Source of the DNA: Nocardia abscessus
GTDB taxonomy: Bacteria > Actinomycetota > Actinomycetes > Mycobacteriales > Mycobacteriaceae
NCBI RefSeq assembly: GCF_015477775.1
Contig: NZ_JADLQO010000001.1
Location: 124,001 to 188,000 of the forward strand
DNA: 64,000 nucleotides
Reading direction: 5' to 3'
Shown here: positions 26,493-35,287 of the stretch, piece by piece
How the letters are laid out: every line of letters starts with the position of its first letter
Position numbering within the stretch: position 1 is the first letter of the stretch
Program-made: the position numbers and the translations under genes
The notes under the pieces: generated by a model
What the model was told of the DNA's origin: nothing
The model's input: only the letters and a program-made list of their open reading frames with translations
The model's database searches: none

Positions 26493-26534
26493 CCGAGGGC
26501 CGCCCCCGTTCGGTCGAACGAGGACGGCCCTCGG
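26493..26534 (-). terminator. metE terminator (two stacked stems)
   Basis: CCGAGGGCCG (26493-26502) pairs with CGGCCCTCGG (26525-26534), enclosing a second hairpin CGTTCG-GT-CGAACG (26507-26520). It lies 20 bases after the metE stop. No T run. It could also act as a boundary to the VOC promoter. Confidence 0.75.
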
Positions 26535-26554
26535 TGCGCTGATCCCGCCCTACC

Positions 26555-28861
26555 TCACTCGGCGGACTCCGCCCGCCTGCGGATGCGTCGAGCCGCGGCG
26601 ACCAAGTTGCGCAGCGACGGCTCGAGCTGCCAATAGTGGCGAGTCTTCAGGCCGCCGTCCGGATTGGCCCACAACCGCTGCGGCGTCACCGCTTCCGCGG
26701 CCGCGGTGAGCAATTCGTCCAGCTCGTCGATGTCGGGGATGCGCGCGGACCGGCTCTCGTACACACCGGGACCGACGCCATGGCTCAGGCCGTGCCCGGA
26801 GGCGCAGTCCTCCTTCAGCGCCCGCAGCACCCACTCGATGGAGCGGGTCGCCACGATGGCGGTGACGTCGGCGTCGAGTTGCTCGATCGCCTCGACCACT
26901 TCGGCGCGGCCGGAATAGCCGATGTGCGTGTGGATCTGCGTCTCGGCCTGCACGCCCGAGGTGGCCAGCCGGAACGCGCCGATCGCCCAGCGCAGGTACT
27001 CCGCGCGGCCTTCCGGGCGCAGCGGCAGCATCTCCCGGATCGCGGGCTCGTCGACCTGGATGATCGAGATGCCCGCCTTCTCCAGGTCCACCACCTCGTC
27101 GCGGATGGCCAGCGCCACCTGGTCGGCGGTCTCGTGCAGCGGCTGGTCCTGCCGGACGAAGGACCGGGCGATCATGGTGACCGGCCCGGTGACCATGCCC
27201 TTGACCGGCTTGTCGGTGAGCGACTGCGCGTAGCTGATCCACTCCACCGACATCGGCGCGGGGCGCGACACGTCGCCGTAGATGATCGGCGGTCGCACAC
27301 AACGGGATCCGTACACCTGCACCCAGCCGAAGTGGGTGGTCGCGAAGCCGTCGAGCAGCTCGGCGAAGTACTGGATCATGTCGTTGCGCTCATGCTCGCC
27401 GTGCACCAGCACGTCCAGGCCGATGTCCTCCTGCAGCCGGATCGTCGCCTCGATCTCGGCCTCGATCCGCTTGCGGTACTCCTCGTAGGACAACCGGCCC
27501 TCACCGAGTTCGTAGCGCGCCTGGCGGATCCGGGCGGTCTGCGGGAAGGACCCGAGCGTGGTCGCGGGCACCGGCGGCAGGTTCAGCTTGCGCTGCTGAG
27601 CTTCGCGGCGCACCTCGTAGGGCTCCCGCGAGCGCATGTCCGGGGTGATCGCGTAGACCCGCTGCCGCACCGCGTGCTTCTGCTTGAAGTGCACCTCGGT
27701 CGGCCGCTTGCGCCACTTGTCGGACGGGCCCTCGGTGAGCGCCTTGGCGAGCGAGACCACCTCGCCCACCTTCTGCTTCGCGAAAGCGAGCCGATCGGCG
27801 ACATGCCCCTCGATGTCGTATTCGATCAGCAGGTCGTAGGGCACGTGCAGCAGCGTCGTCCCGGTCGAGACGACCAGGTCCGGGCACACCTTGGCCAGCT
27901 CGTTGAGGTATTCCAGCGTGACGTAGCGGTCCGCGCGCCACACGTTGCGGCCGCTGATCACGCCCGCGTACAGGCGCTTGCGGCGGATGCCGGGCACCGC
28001 GGCCAGATCCTCGGGACGCATCCGGTAGCTGGCCAGATCGAGGCCGATCGCCTCGACGTTGGTGCTCGCGAGAATGGTCAGCGCCTCACCGAAATCGCCG
28101 TACTGTCCGGTGACCAGGATGCGCGGGCGCAGCGGAGCCTTGCTCAATCGGTGATAGGCGGCCTCGAACGCGGCCAGCTCGGCGGGCGTGCGCTCGCTGG
28201 TGAACGCGGGCTCGTCCAGCTGCACGCAGGTCGCGCCGCGCTTGGCGAGGATCTCGAACAGTTCCTCGTAGACCGGTAGCAGCTTGTCCAGCAGGCTCAA
28301 TGTGTCGAATCCGCCCGACTCACCGGGGATGTGCCCGGCCTTGGACAGCAGCAGCAGCGACACCGGCCCGAGGACGACCGGACGCAGTTCGATGTCGACC
28401 GCCTTCGCGCGGTCGAACTCGTCGAGCAGGGCCTCGGGGTGCAGCGAGAACTCGGTCTCGGCGTCCACCTCCGGCTGGCGGTAGTGGTAGTTCGTGCCGA
28501 AGAACCGGACCAGCTCGAGCGGCGGCAGGTCCGGGCGGCCGCGCGCCATCAGGAAGTAGAAGTCCAGCGGGTGCAGGTCGTCGCGGTAGGGCTCGAACCG
28601 GCGGGGCACCGCGCCGAACAGCAGCGCGTTGTCCAGGACGTGGTCGTAGAACGAGAAGGTGTTGCCGGGCACCTGGGTCAGGCCGGTGGCGGCCAGCTCG
28701 TTGAACTGGGTCTCCTGGATCTCGCGACCGACCGCCAGCAGTTCCTCGCGGTCGAGCGAACCGTGCCAGTAGGCCTCCAACGCCCGCTTGAGCTCGCGGT
28801 GCGGTCCGATCCTGGGATAGCCGAGAATGCTCGACCCGTAGCCGTCGGTCACGTTCACCAT
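26555..28861 (-). CDS. metE: MetE-family methionine synthase lacking zinc ligands
   Basis: 768 residues, full length for cobalamin-independent methionine synthase. This enzyme moves a methyl group from methyltetrahydrofolate-polyglutamate to homocysteine. Both barrels are recognisable, including TLGSFPQTARIRQAR, VLVHGEHERNDM, YGSRCVRPPI and GMVTGPVTM. The catalytic zinc site is abnormal. E. coli ligands are His641, Cys643, Glu665 and Cys726; here His646 is kept, but the equivalents of the others are Gly648 (HTHIGYSG), Val670 (TAIVATRS) and Gly736 (NPDGGLKTR). The expected HGE-P/A-ERND motif also has His. It is either a zinc-independent enzyme, a paralogue with another job, or inactive as a MetE. 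The start at 28861 has GAAGG upstream. Confidence 0.85.
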   Translation of the reverse strand: MVNVTDGYGSSILGYPRIGPHRELKRALEAYWHGSLDREELLAVGREIQETQFNELAATGLTQVPGNTFSFYDHVLDNALLFGAVPRRFEPYRDDLHPLDFYFLMARGRPDLPPLELVRFFGTNYHYRQPEVDAETEFSLHPEALLDEFDRAKAVDIELRPVVLGPVSLLLLSKAGHIPGESGGFDTLSLLDKLLPVYEELFEILAKRGATCVQLDEPAFTSERTPAELAAFEAAYHRLSKAPLRPRILVTGQYGDFGEALTILASTNVEAIGLDLASYRMRPEDLAAVPGIRRKRLYAGVISGRNVWRADRYVTLEYLNELAKVCPDLVVSTGTTLLHVPYDLLIEYDIEGHVADRLAFAKQKVGEVVSLAKALTEGPSDKWRKRPTEVHFKQKHAVRQRVYAITPDMRSREPYEVRREAQQRKLNLPPVPATTLGSFPQTARIRQARYELGEGRLSYEEYRKRIEAEIEATIRLQEDIGLDVLVHGEHERNDMIQYFAELLDGFATTHFGWVQVYGSRCVRPPIIYGDVSRPAPMSVEWISYAQSLTDKPVKGMVTGPVTMIARSFVRQDQPLHETADQVALAIRDEVVDLEKAGISIIQVDEPAIREMLPLRPEGRAEYLRWAIGAFRLATSGVQAETQIHTHIGYSGRAEVVEAIEQLDADVTAIVATRSIEWVLRALKEDCASGHGLSHGVGPGVYESRSARIPDIDELDELLTAAAEAVTPQRLWANPDGGLKTRHYWQLEPSLRNLVAAARRIRRRAESAE

Positions 28862-29236
28862 GAGCGGGATACCTTCTTTCGATCACCTGCGCGGCCGGCC
28901 GAGATCGACTGGTCGATTCAGCGCTGCGCTCTGGATACCCAGCCGAGCCGTCGACATGGCCCGGCTGTTGTGCAGCTTATGCCGATCGCCGTCACCGGCT
29001 CGGCAACACCAACTTCTGGTCGATTCTCCGCATCGAAGGTCGGCCGCCGTCTACCGCGTGCGAGTATTGCCGCACCTTGATGGCAATCGTCGGGTGCTCG
29101 CCTCTCGCAGCCCGTCGAGTGCGAGTCTTACGAGCACCGTTCGCGGCCCGTCTCACGCCCGAGTGTCCGTTGCGCATGCGCCCGCAAGGCGCGAGCAGCG
29201 GACGCTCGGACGCGAGACTCCCAGCGGCCGCGAACA
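28862..29236 (-). promoter_or_regulatory. metE upstream region
   Basis: 375 bases without a convincing gene. It contains the dyad ATCGAC-TG-GTCGAT at 28904-28917 and a possible -10 element TAAGCT (minus strand, 28976-28981) that would give a leader of about 100 bases. A stem CAGCCG/CGGCTG lies in that leader. I looked for a cobalamin riboswitch B12 box and did not find one, nor an AT-rich Zur-type palindrome. Confidence 0.35.
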
Positions 29237-29257
29237 CGCAGCGCCGCAGGCGCTGCG
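29237..29257 (-). terminator. fadB2 terminator hairpin
   Basis: CGCAGCGCC-GCA-GGCGCTGCG, a perfect 9-base stem with a 3-base loop, begins two bases after the fadB2 stop codon. No T run, as usual for this GC content. Confidence 0.75.
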
Positions 29258-29259
29258 GA

Positions 29260-30129
29260 TCAGGCCCTGTACTGGTAGAAGCCCGCTCCGGTCTTCTTGC
29301 CGAGCAAGCCTGCCTCGACCATGCGCATGAGCAGCGGCGGCGCCGAGTACAGCGGCTCCTTGAACTCGCCGTACATCGAGTCCGCGATGGACTTCACGGT
29401 GTCCAGGCCGACCAGGTCGGTCAGCGCCAGCGGGCCCATCGGGTGGGCGCAGCCGAGCACCATCGCCTTGTCCACGTCCTCCTTGGTCGCGAAGCCGGAC
29501 TCGACCATGCGGATCGCCGACAGCAGATACGGCACCAGCAGTGCGTTGACCACGAAGCCGGAGCGGTCCGCCGACCGCACGACCTGCTTGCCGAGCACGT
29601 CGCCCGCGAAGGCCTCGGCCCGCACGGAGACCGACTCACTGGTCTTGAGCGTGGTGACCAGCTCGACCAGCGGCAGCACCGGGACGGGGTTGAAGAAGTG
29701 CATGCCGACCACGCGCTCGGGGTTCGCCGTGGCGACCGCGATCTTCATGATCGGGATGGAAGAGGTGTTGGAGGCCAGCACCGCCGAGGGGTCGGTGACG
29801 ACCTTGTCGAGCTCGGCGAAGATGCTCGTCTTCACCTTCTCGTCCTCGAGCACCGCCTCGACCACCAGCTGGCGGTCGGCGAAGTCGCCGAGATCGGAGG
29901 TGAACCGCAGACGCCACGCGGCCTGTTCGCGTTCGCGCTCGGTGATCTTCCCGCTGCTCACGCCGCGATCGAGGGACCGGAGGATGCGGGCGCGGCCCGC
30001 AGCGGCCAGTTCCCGGGTCTGCTCGAACACCAGCACGTCGATGTGCGCCCTGGCACACACCTCCGCGATTCCGGCGCCCATCTGGCCGGCGCCGATAACA
30101 CCGACGCGTTGGATCTTTTCGCTGCTCAC
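29260..30129 (-). CDS. fadB2: 3-hydroxybutyryl-CoA dehydrogenase
   Basis: 289 residues. It has the NAD site VGVIGAGQMGAGIAEV, catalytic His in GMHFFNPVPVLPLVEL, SNTSSIPI, and a C-terminal dimerisation domain with HPMGPLALTDLVGLDT. It interconverts acetoacetyl-CoA and 3-hydroxybutyryl-CoA. The GTG start at 30129 has AGGAG upstream. It follows isocitrate lyase exactly as in M. tuberculosis (icl1-fadB2), but a terminator hairpin separates the two. Confidence 0.92.
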   Translation of the reverse strand: MSSEKIQRVGVIGAGQMGAGIAEVCARAHIDVLVFEQTRELAAAGRARILRSLDRGVSSGKITEREREQAAWRLRFTSDLGDFADRQLVVEAVLEDEKVKTSIFAELDKVVTDPSAVLASNTSSIPIMKIAVATANPERVVGMHFFNPVPVLPLVELVTTLKTSESVSVRAEAFAGDVLGKQVVRSADRSGFVVNALLVPYLLSAIRMVESGFATKEDVDKAMVLGCAHPMGPLALTDLVGLDTVKSIADSMYGEFKEPLYSAPPLLMRMVEAGLLGKKTGAGFYQYRA

Positions 30130-30227
30130 GTCCCGCTCCTGCTGGGTTGTCTGGCTCTGGGGTGGCTGGTCTGCAAAGGTGTCGCTCCGGTGTGAGCGTG
30201 GCCTTCGATGGTCCAAGGTATAGGGAT

Positions 30228-30261
30228 GCCCTCCCCGCCGGGGCTGTTCAGCGGGGAGGGC
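30228..30261 (-). terminator. icl terminator
   Basis: GCCCTCCCCGC (30228-30238) and GCGGGGAGGGC (30251-30261) form a perfect 11-base stem with a 12-base loop, 82 bases downstream of the isocitrate lyase stop. Confidence 0.8.
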
Positions 30262-30342
30262 AGTACACCCCTACCGGAGTAGAGGAATGTCGGTTTTCAC
30301 GTCGGGAACCTCACTTCCCTCGGCAAGCACCTGATGAGGTTT

Positions 30343-31632
<1,290 letters not shown>

Positions 31633-31699
31633 CTGTGACTCCACTTCTTCGTTCGGGATACCGCCCGGTCGAGCTACGAGGCAGCTCGTACTGCTGGAG

Positions 31700-31860
31700 C
31701 GGCAATTTGCAGGCTTGCTAGGCCCTTGGGGTGTACTTCCACACGATGGCACACGAAGAAATGGCCGTCTACCTGTTGTTAGTGTGAATCTAAGCTAGGT
31801 TTTCAGCGCTCTTTGCTAACCCTGCAAAATTTGCCACTTAATTGCAAAGGTGCAATCTAC
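31700..31860 (-). promoter_or_regulatory. icl promoter region with RamB-like sites
   Basis: An unusually AT-rich stretch with a cluster of TTTGC/GCAAA words: AATTTGC near 31710, TTTGC at 31812, the odd palindrome GCAAAATTTGC at 31824-31834, ATTGCAAAG at 31841-31849 and GTGCAAT after it. RamB, which controls isocitrate lyase in corynebacteria and mycobacteria, recognises motifs of the AAAGTTTGCAAA type. Assignment is by motif resemblance and gene identity. Confidence 0.55.
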
Positions 31861-32054
31861 TGACCGGTAGTCCTGACGTGCGGTTTTAGCGTAACGCTTG
31901 TACTGTTAGCGGCCGCGGCCGGGCCGCCCGCCACCCACCCCGGCCATTCCCAACTGTGAGGACCTTCACAACTCCTGGCAGCCGCCTTTCGTGTGGGCCA
32001 CGACACCGGGGCTGCCCACGAGCGACCGCCTCCACGCGTGCTTCGCCCCCGACG

Positions 32055-32123
32055 CGAGTGGCACATCGGCGAGAGCCCCTCCCGCGTTTTGCCACAGCCT
32101 TGTGCCACTCGCCTACGGGGCTC
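32055..32123 (-). terminator. Nested inverted repeats at the puuE 3' end
   Basis: Three pairings compete: CGAGTGGCAC (32055-32064) with GTGCCACTCG (32102-32111); GGCGAG (32068-32073) with CTCGCC (32108-32113); and GAGCCCC (32073-32079) with GGGGCTC (32117-32123). The last overlaps the puuE stop region. Rest of the gap (31870-32050) shows no gene. Confidence 0.45.
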
Positions 32124-33039
32124 AGGGGGTGGGGGGCGGGTGTACCGCGCGCCAGTGTTCGGCGATTTCGATGCGGCGGGTGATCCAGACTTGGTCGTAG
32201 GACTGGATGTGGTCGAGTAGGCGCTCCAGGGCGGCGGTGCGGGCCGGGCGGCCGATGAGGCGGCAGTGCAAGCCGATGGACAGCATTTTCGGGCTGCCTT
32301 CGGCGCCTTCCCGGTAGAGGACGTCGAAGGCGTCGCGCACGTGCGTGAAGAATTGGTCGCCGGTCGGGAAACCCGCGGGTGAGGCGAATCGCATGTCGTT
32401 GGTGTCCAGGGTGTAGGGCACCACCAGGTGGTCGTGGCCGTGTACGCCCACCCAATAGGGCAGGTCGTCGGCGTAGGAGTCCGCGTCGTAGACGAAGCCG
32501 CCGTGCTCGACCACCAGTTCCCTGGTGTTCGGCGAATCGCGGCCGGTGTACCAACCCCGCGGCGCGGCGCCGGTCAGGCCGGTCAGGATTCGCACCGCCT
32601 CGGCCATGTGCGCGCGCTCGGTGTCGCGATCGGTGAGCTGGTAGGACTTCCAGCGCAGACCGTGGCAGGCGATCTCGTGGTCCAGTTCCCGGAAGGCCGC
32701 CACCGCCTCCGGGTTCCGCTGCAGGGCGCGGGCGACGGCGAAGATCGTCAGCGGCAACCCGCGTCGCTCGAAGACGCGCAGTACTCGCCACAGCCCGGCG
32801 CGCGAGCCGTACTCGTAGAGCGACTCCATGCTCATATGGCGGTTCGGGAACGCTTCGGCGGGCGTCATCTCCGACAGGAACGTCTCGGAGAACTCGTCGC
32901 CGTCGAGGACGTTGTTCTCGCCGCCCTCTTCGTAGTTGAGCACGAACTGGACCGCGATCCGCGCCTGCCCCGGCCATTTCGGATCCGGCGGCCGGGAGCC
33001 GTAACCGACGAAATCCCGTGAGCCTTTCGACGCGCTCAT
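32122..33039 (-). CDS. puuE: Allantoinase, PuuE type (polysaccharide-deacetylase fold)
   Basis: 305 residues, matching metal-independent allantoinase PuuE: start region RDFVGYGSRPPDPKWPGQARIAVQFVLNYEEGGEN, then EYGSRAGLWRVLR, HEIACHGLRW, GWYTGRDSPNTRELVVEHGGFVYDADSYADDLPYW, GLHCRLIGRPAR. It hydrolyses allantoin to allantoate. The ATG at 33039 overlaps the allantoicase stop (ATGA). It is the last gene of the xanthine dehydrogenase - DUF6986 - allantoicase - puuE chain. Confidence 0.9.
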   Translation of the reverse strand: MSASKGSRDFVGYGSRPPDPKWPGQARIAVQFVLNYEEGGENNVLDGDEFSETFLSEMTPAEAFPNRHMSMESLYEYGSRAGLWRVLRVFERRGLPLTIFAVARALQRNPEAVAAFRELDHEIACHGLRWKSYQLTDRDTERAHMAEAVRILTGLTGAAPRGWYTGRDSPNTRELVVEHGGFVYDADSYADDLPYWVGVHGHDHLVVPYTLDTNDMRFASPAGFPTGDQFFTHVRDAFDVLYREGAEGSPKMLSIGLHCRLIGRPARTAALERLLDHIQSYDQVWITRRIEIAEHWRAVHPPPTP

Positions 33040-34076
33040 GCGCCGAGCTCGCCGTACAGTCGCAGTCGCGCCAGTCCGCCGTCCGGGAAGATGTCCAGGC
33101 GGACCTCTTCCACCGACGCGGCCATCGGCGCGATCGGGAACCGGTGCCTGGTATCGGGCTGTAGCGCGGTGCGCGGTAACAGCTCCAGTTCCGTGCCGTC
33201 GTTGGTGCGGCCGGTGAGCCGGGCCGCGCCGGGACTGTTGCCCAGGAAGTAGGAGGTGTCGAGTTCGGCCAGGCGGATCAGTCCCGGTCCGGCCAGGCGA
33301 ATGCGCACCCAGTCGTTGCCGTCGTCCCTGCGCCGGGCGGTCTCCCAGCCCTCGCCCATGGACCGGGCCCAGCCGGGATAGAGCAGCTGGTTGGGCGAGC
33401 TGTAGAAGCGGTTGGAGCAGTCCAGCACCAGCGCGCCGTTCTCCAGCGCGGCCAGATCCAGCGGGCCGAGGCCGAGCAGCCGCGGATCCGGCCGCCCCTC
33501 GCCGTGCACTCGCAGCCTGGCCACGCCGCCGTCCGGGTGTATGGTGAGCTTCACGTGTGTCCAGCGCTTCTCGTTCTCGACGGCGAACAGGTTGCGGCTG
33601 TCGCCGGCCACCGGAGAGCGATCGACCAGCATCACCCAATCATCGCGCGCGGCAATGGTTTCCGCGGGCGGATAGTCTTCGATCTCCAGCGCGGACACCG
33701 AGACGGCCGGTGGGTAGTTGCCCTTGAACCACGCCGTGTCCACGACGATCCCGCGGATCACGCCCGGCACACCCAGCCGCACGATCGCGGAGTCGTCGCC
33801 TGGCTGCCCGCGGTGCCTGCGTGTCTCCCAGCCGTCGTAGATCTGGCCCTTGTGCCCGAAGCTGGACGGTTGATACTGGGCGGGGCCGGGGTTGATCAAA
33901 TTCTCCTTCTCCGCGAAGAATTCGTCGTTCGCCCAGATCACCGAGCCGCCGAGCGGCCGGACCGCCAGATCCGGCAGCAGCGTGAACTCCTCGTCGTCGC
34001 CCCGGTCGCGCATCGCGCCTCCTGTGTCTTTCGGAACCGCGTCTTCCGGAACCGCCCCGTTCGGATGACCGATCAC
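33036..34076 (-). CDS. alc: Allantoicase
   Basis: 346 residues with the duplicated allantoicase jelly-roll: first half YDGWETRRHRGQPGDDSAIVRLGVPGVIRGIVVDTAWFKGNYPP, second half EGWETARRRDDGNDWVRIRLAGPGLIRLAELDTSYFLGNSPG. It converts allantoate to ureidoglycolate and urea. ATGA overlaps on both sides (34073-34076 and 33036-33039) show tight coupling. No ureidoglycolate lyase or urease is visible in the window. Confidence 0.93.
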   Translation of the reverse strand: MIGHPNGAVPEDAVPKDTGGAMRDRGDDEEFTLLPDLAVRPLGGSVIWANDEFFAEKENLINPGPAQYQPSSFGHKGQIYDGWETRRHRGQPGDDSAIVRLGVPGVIRGIVVDTAWFKGNYPPAVSVSALEIEDYPPAETIAARDDWVMLVDRSPVAGDSRNLFAVENEKRWTHVKLTIHPDGGVARLRVHGEGRPDPRLLGLGPLDLAALENGALVLDCSNRFYSSPNQLLYPGWARSMGEGWETARRRDDGNDWVRIRLAGPGLIRLAELDTSYFLGNSPGAARLTGRTNDGTELELLPRTALQPDTRHRFPIAPMAASVEEVRLDIFPDGGLARLRLYGELGA

Positions 34077-35287
34077 GTCACCTCCGTCGGGATCGGCGCG
34101 CGTGCCGCCAGCGCGCGCAGGACCGCCTCGGTCAGTTCCGGAGCCCCTGAGTCCGGGCGGGCGCCGCAGTCGATCCCGCGCAGCACGGTGACGGCCAGCG
34201 CTTCCGCGGTGGCGGGCTCGTCGACGACGTCGCCGCCGCGCCTTGCCAGATAGTCGCGCAAGCGCGGCACCGCCACATCGATCGCCCGGCGGAAGAAGTC
34301 GTAGGTGGCGAGCCAGCGTGTGACCAGGTGACCCGGATGCATGTCCCAGCCCTGGTAGTACCCCCGCCGCAATGCCCTGGCGACCAGCCGGTGGTGGTTG
34401 CGCAGCGCGCCCTCCGGGTCTGCGCCGGGCACGATCTGGGTGGAGCCGTCACACAGCCACACCCCGGTCTGCGCGGCCGCCACCTGCATGACCGCCTTCG
34501 CGTAATCGGCGGCCGGGTGGTCGAGCGCTTGGTCCGGCGCGGCGACGCCACAGGCGGCGGTGTAGTCGTAGGTACCGAAATGCAAGGCACTACAGCGGCC
34601 TTCGGAAACAGTGAGCATAGGGGCCACCGGAGCGGTGCCGTCCGCCGCCAGGATCGCCTGCGGGCTCTCGATCTGCAGTTCGAAGCGCAGGCTGCCCTCC
34701 GCTATGCCGTACGCGCGTTCCAGCCCGACGCACAGCTGAACCAGAGCCGTAACCTGGGGCACAGCACGAATTTTCGGCACGGTGAAGACGAACCCCTCCG
34801 GCACTCCGCCCGCGCTCTCCAGCACGAGGTCGAGCGTGCGCAGCGCACGACGACGCTCGCCGCCTGCCAATCCCTTCATCCGGATGCCACTGCGGGCCGG
34901 GCCTTCGCAGCGCCGCGCCCAGGTCGCGAGCACGGCGCCCGCCGCCGAGGCCGCGCGATCCTCCTCGGCGTCGGCGCGGATGCCGTAGCCGTCCTCGAAG
35001 TCGATACGCAAGTCCTGGACCGGGTCCGCTTCCAGCCGCTTGCGCACGTCGGGCAGCGAGCCGGTCTCGTCCAGCGTGGCCAGCAGATCGTGGTGGCGGT
35101 CGAGCAGTTCGACCGCGGTCGCGCCCCATTCCCACGGCGTCTCCTCGGCGACCCGGTCGGCCGGGACGTACACGGTATGGATCGGCTGCGACCGGCCATT
35201 CGATCCGGGATATCTACGGCGCAGCTCGGCGTCGACCGCGTCGAGCGTCGACTCGATCCGCGCGCGAACGTTCTCCGGAACCTTCAT
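34073..35287 (-). CDS. DUF6986 family protein (aldolase/malate-synthase superfamily)
   Basis: 404 residues. A TIM-barrel of the HpcH/HpaI-citrate lyase beta superfamily is suggested by LRIDFEDGYGIRADAEEDRAA, GIRMKGLAGGERRRALRTLD, TVPKIRAVPQV, LRFELQIESPQAIL, and the metal-type HFGTYDYTAACG. It sits between xanthine dehydrogenase and allantoicase with ATGA overlaps on both sides. Because the pathway ends in glyoxylate and the superfamily includes glyoxylate-condensing enzymes, I infer a role in glyoxylate use; this is unproven. Confidence 0.7.
   Translation of the reverse strand: MKVPENVRARIESTLDAVDAELRRRYPGSNGRSQPIHTVYVPADRVAEETPWEWGATAVELLDRHHDLLATLDETGSLPDVRKRLEADPVQDLRIDFEDGYGIRADAEEDRAASAAGAVLATWARRCEGPARSGIRMKGLAGGERRRALRTLDLVLESAGGVPEGFVFTVPKIRAVPQVTALVQLCVGLERAYGIAEGSLRFELQIESPQAILAADGTAPVAPMLTVSEGRCSALHFGTYDYTAACGVAAPDQALDHPAADYAKAVMQVAAAQTGVWLCDGSTQIVPGADPEGALRNHHRLVARALRRGYYQGWDMHPGHLVTRWLATYDFFRRAIDVAVPRLRDYLARRGGDVVDEPATAEALAVTVLRGIDCGARPDSGAPELTEAVLRALAARAPIPTEVT

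Noticed and set aside
26636..28279. Long frame opposite metE
   Set aside because: Antisense shadow; metE on the other strand is unmistakable.
28862..29236. Cobalamin riboswitch before metE
   Set aside because: No B12 box or flanking conserved words could be found on the minus strand.
28862..29236. Zur box before the zinc-site-less metE
   Set aside because: No AT-rich palindrome of the actinobacterial Zur type is present.
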